From: Benincasa hispida
Lineage: Eukaryota > Streptophyta > Magnoliopsida > Cucurbitales > Cucurbitaceae
Assembly: GCF_009727055.1 (NCBI RefSeq)
Contig: NC_052359.1
Coordinates: forward strand, 63,769,440 to 63,833,439
DNA length: 64,000 bases
Direction of reading: 5' to 3'
The notes beneath the pieces were generated by a model. That model ran no database searches. It saw nothing but the letters and a program-made list of their open reading frames with translations, and was not told where the DNA came from. A program made the translations under genes and the position numbers. Shown here piece by piece: positions 37,457 through 48,600 of the stretch. Positions within the stretch are counted from its first letter, which is position 1. Each line of letters starts with the position of its first letter.

Positions 37457-37545
37457 TGATCTCGATTAATAGACACGCTAAAGCCCCGAACCATATAGTA
37501 CTTACTACCGGTGCCACAGAGAGATATTTTTAGATCTCGCATTTA
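37457..37545. other. G+C-richer segment joined to the plastid insertion
   Basis: 'aacgattgatctcgattaatagacacgctaaagccccgaaccatatagtacttactaccggtgcc' is unlike the AT-rich surroundings and adjoins the NUPT. It is not the normal upstream part of 16S rRNA. It could be a second organellar fragment joined during insertion; I cannot name its source. Confidence 0.3.
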
Positions 37546-38729
37546 AAACCCTCCTACTTTACAATAAGTTTTTTTTTTGAATTTTTAAATCTCTATCTAA
37601 TATCTGTTCTTTTGGCAATAATAACATGTTATATTTACAATTCAACGGTGTTTGTGAATATGATGATAACAAAAAACTAAAGTAGAAGTTTAACATTCTT
37701 AAAAAAGTAATAAAAGCTTTATTCACTACTAAATTTGAGAGTATTAAGAAACTAAAACTACTCACATTTGAACTAATAAAAATACTTAGTTTAGTATATG
37801 AGTTTTGAGAACTTTGTTCTAAAGTGTTTAAATGAAAAAAAAAAATGTAAGATACACTTTTTATTATTCTCAGATTTGAACGATGAACCAACGTTACATT
37901 GAATTAAATTTTACAATGACCCAATATAGTATATATTCACTTAAAAAAAAAGTTACTTAAATATCCTATCACGTTGAATTTTTTTGATTATTTGTTTTCC
38001 CTTTTCCTAGAAACGCAAACAAAATCTACTGAGTTACCATGATGATTTCACTGTTCATTGTTGAAAGTTTGGAACATGGCGTGAGTACTAAATTTTCACT
38101 TGCAAGATTTTACCATGTGTAAAAATCTCTCTTTCTCAAAGAATATAATAATTTGGGGGAAAAAGAAAGTACTTTTATTAAAGTAACTTGTTGGAGAAGA
38201 TGGTAAATTAATTACAAAATTGTTGGAGAAGATGGTAAATTAATTATATATAGAAATAGAAGAAACTTAGCATGGTATTTTATATTTAAGTGTCCTTAAT
38301 TATTGCCAAGACCACCAACAATTATCATTAGAGCACTTATTAACCCAAAAGCCAACTCTATTTTTTATTCACCAAACCACCACACCTGATTTGGCTTCTT
38401 TTTTTTCCTCCTCTTTCCTTTTTATTTTTCAATTTGGCCTGTCTTCACCCATTTTAATTTAATAACTTTATATCATCTAGAAAAATTCTTATAAATAAAA
38501 AAATACAAAAAATATTTATACTGTAGCAAAAAAATTCTAAAAATATTTTGTATTTATGAAACTTTGCTAGAAAATATAAATATTTTTAAATATTTTTTTA
38601 TATTTAAAATGACTCTTTTTTATTTCATTACAATAAGGAAAAAAAAATATTGTCCTTGAGACCAGATGAGGCTGTAGTTTTGAAGAAATGTGTGGCTCAC
38701 TATTTTCATACTGAAAATTGAAAAATTTA

Positions 38730-39044
38730 GGGGGCATTTGAGGCAATGAGTTAATTATTATAGTCATAGGTTATTATAGTTGGGTTATGATGGTTTGCGT
38801 TTGGGATATAGATTATTTTAGTTTGGATTATAATGATATGTGTTTGAGGTGTAAACTATTTTAGTTTGAGTAAAAAATATTAAACTCTGTAGCAAATAAT
38901 GATAAATGTAAAATAGTAAAAACTGTAGCAAATGAGGGTTTTGAAATAGTGTTGACGGTAACTAATTGGAGGTTTTGAAATATTTTTCACTGTAGCAAGA
39001 GATGATTATTATATTTTGATGATAACTCTTGCCCCAAGCACTCC
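38730..39044. mobile_element. hAT-like MITE with terminal inverted repeats
   Basis: The left end GGGGGCATTTGAGGCAATGAGTTA pairs with the reverse complement of the right end, GGAGTGCTTGGGGCAAGAGTTA. The interior is AT-rich with 'gttattatagttggg' and repeated 'ctgtagcaaatga' phrases. It has no coding capacity. An 8-bp target duplication is not readable. Confidence 0.6.
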
Positions 39045-40610
39045 TTTATCAAAATTAATTATTTTTTTTTAAAAATGGAAATGAACTAATTTGGGGAAGA
39101 TCATGATATAAGATATTTGGTGTAAAATTATAAACAACAATCATGAAAATTGAGCTCTAAACTAAACAATATCATACTATATTATGAAAATTATAGGCAA
39201 GTCTTTTGTCCCTAAAACTTAAATTTATTTAGCATATATCTTTTAGTTTACAGAATATATATATGTGCAACTTTAGGAGAGAGTTTTAAATTCTAGGGTT
39301 TTTAAGCAATTTGTGGAATTGAGAAGTTTATATTAATACAAAATAAGTGAACTTACTTTATAATTTAAGATTATCTTAAATGCAATTCAGTAAAATAAAA
39401 AATCTGTTGGTTAATGAAATATCTATCCATAACAAATTGAAAAAGTTAAAGGGAATTTCCGCATAAAGCTTAAAATTTAATCTCTCATGTTTTAATTAGT
39501 TACCAGTATAATTTTTACATATAAAAAATTATGAGAGAAAAAGTGACATAATCTGATTTATTTTCTTGACGTGTTTGTTACTTATCTTCATGAGTCTATC
39601 ATCTTGAATTATTGAACATGTTTTTAACCTTGCATTATTCTTAAAATTGGAGAACATTGACAATATAATAAATCTTGCCATTCTTTGAAAACATACAATA
39701 AAAACTGTATAAATCAATTACTAACAATGTGTCTAAAAAAAAAAAAGAACACACAAATTTATGAAGAGACAGGGAAAAAAGGATGGCCGTTGAAGTGGGG
39801 AGGTGTTTCCTAGTAAGACAATCTAAACAGTGACAGTTTTTTTTTTTTTTTTTTTTTCTCAAACCACATTTAATTGGTCGGTGATTTTGCCTTTCAAACA
39901 TGTCCTATCGCCTCCCTAAAATTCCTTCAATTTATCCCATTTATTTATTTCTTTGTTAATTTATTAACCTTTTTTAGAACCAAAATATAATAATAATAGA
40001 TAATTTCGAAATTCCCTTTTTTTTTTTTTAATTTTTTTGACCGCAGACACGAGAGAGATCACGGAATCCGAAATCTTCTGACGACGCCGTTTCGGCGAAG
40101 GACATTTAAAAATAGCCTAATCAATTAGGCCACGTTCTCGAGTGTTTGTGGTCCTGACCGTACTAGATTACTCTCCCCCCCTCTCCCCTTCCGATACGTT
40201 CTGTTTTCTTTTTACCCTATTGCCTTCTTCTACTACTTCTTCTTTTTCTAGCTTATTACACTCTGTTTGAATTGCGTCTTCCTCCTATAATTATCGTAGT
40301 TTCTTCGTGGGGTTTCTTTTGAACTTTGTGTTTTAGCGTGGATTCATAAACCCATTTAGCGGTGGTCTGGATATTGGCTCTGCTATGATTTGAAAAGGTA
40401 CAGTGAAGTGAAAAAGTTGAAATGGAAAAGAAGAAAAAGAAAAGAAAAGAGAAATTGTTTCTTTGCTTTTTTTTTTTTTTTTTGTTTTCAATTGATTTAA
40501 GAACTGTTTTGCTTTTCATTTGAGTGATCAAGCCGACGAGGAGTTTAGGGTAATTCTGTCTGATTCTCGATTGTTTTGATTATATACAGATCTAGCAGTT
40601 GCAGCTGACG
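39045..40610. other. intergenic, then promoter and 5' leader of the coiled-coil gene
   Basis: 39.05-40.0 kb is AT-rich without a gene. From about 40.04 kb the composition becomes more mixed, with a pyrimidine tract 'ctctcccccctctccccttcc' (40170-40191) and CT-rich stretches at 40.20-40.25 kb, typical of plant core promoters or 5' leaders. A poly(T) run lies at 40468-40482. No clear TATA box was identified. Confidence 0.4.
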
Positions 40611-42988
40611 ATGCCAAGGCAGAATCTTGCGGTGGAATTGATTCCAGGGAAAATCAGAAAACGAGGCTGTTCCTCATCGGCTTCTTCTTCTTCTTCTATT
40701 CTTCATAATTACAGGTTTAAGCGAGCGATTCTTGTGGGTAAAAGAGCCGGATCCTCCACTCCATTGCCTTCATGGAGGCTTATGAGCTCTCGATCGAGAT
40801 CCCCTGCTTCTGCATTTCGTTCTACTGAGTCACCCAAATACGAGCTCTATCAGTGCGGCAGTGGTCGGTCCAAGCAAGCTCCGGTGTCGGCGAGGAAGCT
40901 GGCGGCGACGCTGTGGGAGATGAATGAGTTGCCGTCAACGAGGGTGAAGGAGAGTCTGGCTTTGGATGAGAGGAAATCGAGAAAGGAAATGAAGGCCAGA
41001 GAGAAAACGACCCGGTCGGTTCATTCTGGTTCTTTGCCTCCCCATCTCTCCGATCCGTCTCATAGCCCTGTTTCCGAGGTGGGTTTCTACTTTTTGGCCC
41101 TGTTTTTCTCAATTGGGTTCTTTTCTCTTGTTTGGTTGATCTGATATTCTGCATCAAATATGTAAAACTCTGTTTGTTAGATATTCAATTCTTTGGTTTT
41201 GGGACTCAAATTAAGGGGGGAAATGGACATGAACCTGTGATGAAAGGTCTCTCCTGATTAATATGATGTAACATTGCGTTGTCCCTTTCCTGTGATCAGT
41301 TGGATTTGGATGTCAAAGTTGTATTTGTATCTATCATGTATGTTAAGGATTTGGGCTTGTACTTTTGTAGAGGGGGGATCGTTCCGGGACGGGAAGTCGC
41401 TGTCGAAGAACTTCGTCCATGTCTCAGAGGCTAAAGCTTGCTGATCATGGCGTTGGGGTTCTTGATTCTGTTAGCAATGCTAGTTTGATGGAGGTATGTC
41501 GTATCTACGTCTTATTTGCTTTTTGGAGAACTGCAAAATTTGCTCCAATTGTACGTCTTTGTTTAATTGCTAGTTGTACTAGATTCCCCTTGTGAAACTT
41601 TAAGCTTATCCCTGAGTTTTCTACATCTTGTTTGACTTCTTTCATACCAATGACGAGGAAGAGTATTCATGTATGAAAGTTTGTTTGTGATATAGATTGA
41701 GACAAGATCAAGAGCCCCAACTCCGAGTGCGTCGATTGTTGGTGTTAAAACGCGGTTGAAGGATGTTAGTAATGCCTTGACGACTTCTAAGGAGCTTCTC
41801 AAAATTATTAACCGTGTTTGGGGCCATGAAGATCGTCCTTCGACGAGCATGTCCCTAATCTCGGCCTTACATGCTGAGCTGGAGAGGGCTCGATTGCAGA
41901 TTAATCAGCTTATCCAAGAGCAAAGGTATGAGCAGAATGACATAAGCTATCTGATGAGGTGCTTTGCTGAAGAGAAGGAAGCATGGAAAAGCAAGGAGCA
42001 AGAAGTTGTGGAGGCTGCTATTGAGTCTGTGGCTGGAGAGCTCGAAGTTGAAAGGAAACTTCGAAGAAGGTTCGAGAGCTTGAACAAGAAGCTCGGGAGA
42101 GAACTGGCTGAGACAAAATCATCACTTCTGAAAGTAGTCAAAGAACTTGAGAGTGAAAAAAGGGCAAGGGAAATTATGGAGCAGGTATGTGATGACTTAG
42201 CGAATGATGTTGGGGATGATAAGTTAGAACTAGAGGAAATGCAAAGAGAATCTGCTAAACTGTGTGACAATGTCAAGAAAGAAAGAGAGATGAAGCGACT
42301 CGCTGCTGTGCTGCACGAGGAACAAGCTCATATAGATGCCTCGGATGCTAAGTATGATCTCGAGGACAAGAATGCAGCAGTTGATAAACTGAGGAATCAA
42401 CTTGAGGCATTCTTGGGTATCAAAAGAGCTAAAGAAAAGGAACTCGGATCAAATGACTCAAATGAAGTAAAATTTGCAGCATACCTAAATAAAAACGGGG
42501 TTCGTTCGTTTCAAAGTGAAGAAAAGGAGGAAGGGGAAGTTGTAGATGGAGTGGAATGCGAAGAAGATTTGGCTGAAAGTGATCTTCATTCTATAGAATT
42601 AAATATGGACAACAACAACAAAAGCTATGATTGGATCCACTCTTCTGGTATTCCTCTTGATTCTAGAAGGCCTTCAATAGATGATGAACTCAAAGCAAGA
42701 AAGTCTACTTCTAAGAAGGGTTCAAGAAAAAGCACTTCTTTACAAAGAAGCATATCTGATGGTGTGGAATGGGGAAGCCAAGCTGAAAACCATCCAATTT
42801 CAGGAGATCATGTCTTGGATTGGGAAAGAAGCTCTGTACTGGAGAAAGTAGCGTCTGGAAAAGTTTATGGAGATCACTTTCAAGGATATAATTCATCTAA
42901 GAACCTCAGAGACCAGATCTTATCTGGGTCGAGGCTCGGTTCGCTTAAAGTCACTGCCAGCCCAACTAGGCTGTGGGAACAAGCATGA
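40611..42988 (+). CDS. coiled-coil protein of the plant At5g41620 / USO1-like group
   Basis: Exons 40611-41078, 41371-41493 and 41696-42988, all phase 0 with GT-AG borders, give 627 residues. The start ATG opens MPRQN; the basic KIRKRGCSSS motif follows at about residues 12-21, then a Ser/Arg-rich low-complexity N-terminus. Residues about 248-425 form a long heptad coiled coil containing the family block CFAEEKEAWKSKEQEVVEAA and VERKLRRRFESLNKKLGREL. The C-terminus is acidic, then Ser/Lys-rich. No enzymatic domain is visible; function is not established, and the 'USO1' name reflects only coiled-coil similarity. The frame is open past the TGA at 42986-42988 for 39 further codons to a TGA at 43106-43108 with family-like content, so the stop may be a recent nonsense change. 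Confidence 0.88.
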
Positions 42989-43108
42989 CCCTCAAGAGAC
43001 CTCGCCGATACTGTCACGGAGAGAGCTTCCATGGTGCAAGGTAATGGTTTGAAGTCTAGGCTGATGGAGGTTAGAGGCGACGGTCTAAGCTCGAGGAAGT
43101 ACAAATGA

Positions 43109-44498
43109 TCCCGACAATGAGAACCATTCGGTCGCTCAAGCTTTTTGTATAAGGCAAATGCAAGTTGGGGGTTGGGGGAGAAATCTTTTATTGCAGATTA
43201 AAGCTGTTGCCTGCCATCAATCATTTCACTGAGAGCTGCTAAAAAGTTGCAGCAGCCCGCTGCTCAAAAGCTCAAGGTTCCTAGTAGATATATATTGTGA
43301 AATAGAAGACTGCTCATGTTTTGTAAGATTCCTGTAGAAAAAGAAGTGTTTTGAATTCTTTTCTCTCTTCCTTTTTGGTTTCTTTCAGTAAAAAAAAAAT
43401 CTTCAAAAATATTTTCTTTCTTTTTCTTTCTTTCTTTTGCTTGTTTCCTTGCAATTTTTCATGGAGAGCCCATCTGGAACTGGATAATGTTGATGGTGAT
43501 GTGTTTGGAAAATTTTCAACCATTGAAGAGCTACTTTTTCCTTTTTCAGCAATGTTGGGTTTATACAGGAGGTATTCATAGCTTATACAGGAGGTTATCA
43601 ATACTTTTTGAAATTTTAAAACTAAAATAAAAAAAGGGGTTACTAATAGCTTCTAATTAATACTAATTAGAAAGGAAGAAAATGCAAGTATATAAATAAG
43701 GAATATACTTACGAACTCTATTTGCAATAGTCAGGAGCTCCAATAAAACATGTTTGAAGGTTGTTTTGATCGGTTGAAGTCGTTGAAACAGTTGCCTCTC
43801 TTCGTTGGAATTAAGGCAGTTATTGATCTCCAGCTGAATAATGTACTTTTAGCTGGAACGGCAATTTTAACAATACATTCTAGCCTATTGTTTACATGTG
43901 TTAGGATATCTTCATACTTCTAAAAGTTGTAATACGGTAACTTAGATATAAACAATAACGTTGACATTTTTGAAGCTATTTCAAGGTTCAATGCAGATGA
44001 GCTTTGCTCATGTCGACAAATGAAATGTACTTAATCCAACTCCCATATTTAAATTAGATTTTCGTAGGTTTTGCAAATTTAGACATATCTCAAAAGATAA
44101 AAGAACCTATTACATACTCAACTCCCATAATTTTGTTTTTTTTAAAGCATATCAAAAAATAACATTACTAAGGATCAAACCCTTCCTTCTCAGCCCCAAC
44201 AAGATGGGAAAGCCGATCGAGAAAATCATCAGTCAACAGTGAGAGGAGGAAGAAAAATTATGGACTACCTTATTACAATATCTATGAGCATAACTCAAAA
44301 CCACAATACTCAAATGAATCATTAAAAAACCTATTATATACTCAACTCCCATATTTCATCGTACTCAAATATATTTTTTTCTTTAAGGAGCCTATATTAT
44401 TTATTTATTCAATGTTTAAAAATTAAACAAAAATTAAGAAGAAGATTATAGAGATTAACAATATTCATATAGGAACAGGGATATGGTTCCTATCCCCA
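43109..44498. other. 3' flank of coiled-coil gene and intergenic DNA
   Basis: 43.11-43.6 kb is the likely 3' untranslated region and terminator area, with 'cttcaaaaatattttctttctttttctttctttc' pyrimidine repeats and a tandem 'ggaggtattcatagcttatacaggaggttatc'. Open frames on the minus strand here are shadows of the C/T-rich tract. No further gene is seen to 44.5 kb. Confidence 0.4.
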
Positions 44499-44694
44499 AG
44501 GGCGGAATTAGGAAGGGACTAGGGGCACGTACCCCTCATATTGTATCGTATTATATATGGATATACATTTTTTTCTATAAAATATAAAAAATATTTCTGT
44601 ATATATTAAACATATATTAATGTGTGCCCCCAAGACATAAATTGGTGGTGAAGGAACTTCTATAAGTTGGCAACTAGAATTCAATTCCACCTCT
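44499..44694. mobile_element. short MITE with inverted ends
   Basis: The left end AGGGCGGAATTAGGAAGGGA pairs with the reverse complement of the right end, AGAGGTGGAATTGAATTC. Inside are 'ggggcacgtacccc' and 'tgtgccccca', typical of a common plant MITE class with 'GGGGGCACGTGCCCC'. No target duplication was recognised. Confidence 0.45.
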
Positions 44695-45667
44695 AGACAG
44701 TTATCTTCTTTTTTATTTTAGCCAATTTTTGTTGCTTAAAGTATATATATAAATATTTTCTCTACATATATGTTTGTTATACAAATATTTTTTAAATATT
44801 AGACTCCTTTGGTAACTATTCGATTATTTATTTTTATTTTTTGAAAATTAAGACATATAAACACCAATTTCACATATAATTTTTTTTTTGTTTTGTTATT
44901 TATTTTACCATTATTTTAAAACCACATTAAAGTCCGTCCAAGTTTAATTTTTAGTATTTAAAATTATGACTTATAAGTATTAAGATTTTAATATTAACTT
45001 TAATGAGTCCATTAAAAACATCTACTAGATATAGATATATATACTTATTAGTGTATAAAAATTTCATAAAATATTTGAAATGCTTAAAAATTAATCATTA
45101 TTAGATAAAAATTACATTATTTTTTTTTAGAAAAAATGTCTAGCACTACATATTACACGCATCGAGATGTTAGTAGTCTAATATATATTTTTTAAAGTTC
45201 AAGAACTATATATGACACAAATTTAGACGTTACTAAAATCTTAATTTTATATAAAGTTGTGCCATCTAACATGTAATTTGGATCTATCATTGTCTGTATA
45301 TTTGTTAGCTACGATCGCTTTGACTATGTTATATAAATTTAATATTATGTCGATGTATCTAAAATTATATTTAGTTGAATTCCTACCCTATAGGATAGGG
45401 CTCTGCCAGTGCCTATCCCCACCCGATTTGTTATATATTGAAGGCATTGTTATGATATACGATAAACTTCACTCTTTCCTTTTTTTTTCCCTCTTCTTTT
45501 CCATTCCAAACAAACATAACATTGCGTCAGATTTTAGATTAAACCATGAATAACCCATTCTTTTTAATCTCTCAAATTAAATCGTTGCAACTTCGTAAAG
45601 CTTTCTTCATCAGATTATTCAAAATCACTACCAATTTGATTGCAGGAAGATCCAGTGCTTCTCTCCC

Positions 45668-48600
45668 ATGGGACTATTACTTCTATGGGCGTTCTTTTCC
45701 ATCTTCCCGTTCTGTATAACATCGACCCTGGAAACTGAACCGCCATTGGAGTTGAGTCGTCTAACTCGGGAGCTTTTGGAATCGGCGAGAAAACCAGAGT
45801 TCTTCGAGTGGTTGGTTAGGGCTCGAAGGAAATTGCACGAGAATCCAGAGCTGTCCTTCGAGGAATTCGAAACCAGTCAATTCATCCGAACAGAGCTCGT
45901 GTCTCTTGGGATTAATTTCACTTGGCCCGTCGCTAAAACTGGGATTGTGGCCTCCGTGGGATCAGGTGGGCACCCATGGTTCGCTCTTAGGGCTGATATG
46001 GATGCTCTTCCTATTCAGGTTTCTATCCCTTTAACATAGAATTCCCTTTCTCTGTTCTGTTCTGTTTTCTATATTTTGATTTGTCTGTATAACTTTTAGC
46101 TGTTTGAGTGATGATTTGAAATTCCGATGTTTAAAAGGAAATGGTGGAGTGGGAGCATAAGAGCAAGAACGATGGAAAAATGCATGCTTGTGGCCATGAT
46201 GTTCACGTTACAATGCTTCTTGGCGCTGCTAAGTTGCTTCACCAGAGAAGAAATGAGCTGAAGGTAATATACTAGTGTTTATAACTAGCTTCACAACCAG
46301 AAGAAAAAAAAGTAGAGATTTTATTATTTACAAGTATCCAAAGAAAGGGCAAAGTTGTGTTCTAATGCAACACGGTATAGGATCATTGTCTATATTTCTC
46401 ATCTGTTTACTTTGGAGATCTTCTCATGCCATAACGGTTCATGGATGGACGATCCAAGGAACAAAGGAAATTTACTTTACTTTTTAAAATAAACATGGAA
46501 ACATAAAAGTGGATTAAGTTCAAGTAAATAGTCAAAATGATCTATAATATACTAATAAGGTTGAATGTCTTATTCTGGTAACATTATTGGATGCAGTCCA
46601 CCTCGTAATTATTATAATTTATTGTAAGGTGCTACAAACGAAGTGATAACCTGGGGAGTGAAAACGTCCTATGTAATGAGTTTGCGTAAGATCGGACAAA
46701 GAAATAAACCACTCTTACTATATAACGTTGTTTACTGTTTAAGATTGACTATTTCACTTAGATGACATAGGTAACTCGATCTTAATCCTGAGCTAATTAT
46801 GAACCCTTGTTTATTTAGGATTATCCTTAGATTTGTATAAGTGAGGGTTGACTCAATAGCACCGACTCAATAAGCCTTCCATTTCAGGAGTAAGACCGGG
46901 TAGATAGTTGGAGACATAGGGTGCAAGACAGAATTCACGCCTACCCAATTGAGGAATAGTAGAGTGGTTGTTTTCTTAAGTGCTGGGTCTTGAACAAGGG
47001 GTCCACCCTATCATTGGCCCGAGAGGCGGTTTAGTGATTGGATCACAAACCAATTGTTGTTCATTAGAGGATCAGTAGAACTTAAGGAGCAAGACATAAT
47101 TTCGGGGTAAAACAACATTTAACTCAGTCGTTATTACGAACAACCTGTGAAGGATCGACTTACTAACCATGGTTATATTGAGTGGACTCAATATATCTAC
47201 AGTGACAGGACTACAACTACGGGCTTTAGTGGAGTAATCTGGTAGTTAACAAATGGGGTTTAATTCGGTATAAAGAGTTTAGTCAATTAATCTCGGATAG
47301 TTGTCCATGATCTGTAGGTCCATTAGGTCCCTAGCTCACAAACGGATTAGGCTTAGAATAACATTAAGTTGATTTGAAACATTCGGATTAGAATTAAGGG
47401 AATTAGTAATTATATGTGATATAATTATGCGTTTAATTTTGGATTAAACAAAATTGGAGAATCGATTAATATTTAAATATGGTTTAAATATTAAATTCAT
47501 GAATAGGGATTCATGAGAGTGGAATTGGTGATTGATTAATTTAATATTTGATATTAAATTAATTAGAATTAATTAAATTGTTTAATTAATTATTAATTAT
47601 TGTAAAATTAATAAAAAAAAGCTCAATTTTAATTAAAGAATTAAAATTGAAAAGTTAATTTTTAATTTTAATTTTGGAAAAGTTTCAAAATTGAAATAAA
47701 AAATTAGAAAATTTGAAAAATTGAAAAAGTGGAAATTTCCCCCTTCTTCACCCAATAGGTTAGTCACCAATCCATTACATTTCCAGCTCAAATTCTCAAA
47801 GTGGAGCTGTAATTCATACATGCTTTCTTAATTACATAATAGTCATGCAATATATAGCTCAAATTCTAAGTGAAATGGACAGGCATTGTAGAGATTTTTT
47901 GTTGAAAAATCTGTTTGAATAAAGTCTTCAGTCTGCTGAAAATTAGAAAACCTTTCTCCTCCATTTTTTTAATTCAAACTTATTTTGAGTTTCACAACTC
48001 AATCTAAGGCACCAAGAGTATAGTAGGGAAGACCTTGTGGTGATTCACATCCAAAGAAAGGGAGGATTGCCACTAGAATTCATGATTCAAAGGTATCTTC
48101 AAAAGTTAGTGTTGAAATTCTTTTTAGTTTATGAGCATGCTAAATTTGAAGCCAAAATTAATGAATTAGAATGCTTAAATGATCTTGTTTCTTCTATTGC
48201 TTGTTTTTATATTCCAACATTATGTATGCTCTTCCAACTGTTAGACACTATCTTTGACTGAATCGTTTCGAAAATTGGTGCGCGTCTCAAGCATCGGTAG
48301 ATGCTCATTAATTCATACCTTTGTTCATCTCCTAATTCTAAGAAAGATGTACTCCATTGTTGCAACAACAAGCGAGAGTATTCAATTTAAGCCATTTGTA
48401 AGACAAAACACTACTTTTCTTGTTGGGTTTGACAAGATGTGGAATCCCACATTGGTAGTTTTTGAAGGAAGAGGTGGCTCCAATCCGTTTTCCTTATTTG
48501 GCAAAAAGAAAAAGACTGAGTAGACAAAAGTTTTGTGCACATAGTAGATTTTTTCTGGTCCGTTTTTTCTCCAATTTGGGAGATTTCTACATATTTTTAT

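Noticed and set aside
40822..41157. 111-codon minus-strand frame
   Set aside because: Antisense to exon 1 of the coiled-coil gene and running into its intron; no family features.
41947..42276. 109-codon Ser-rich open frame on the minus strand
   Set aside because: Antisense shadow of the coiled-coil exon 3 (heptad Leu/Glu/Lys codons read as Ser/Leu/Phe).
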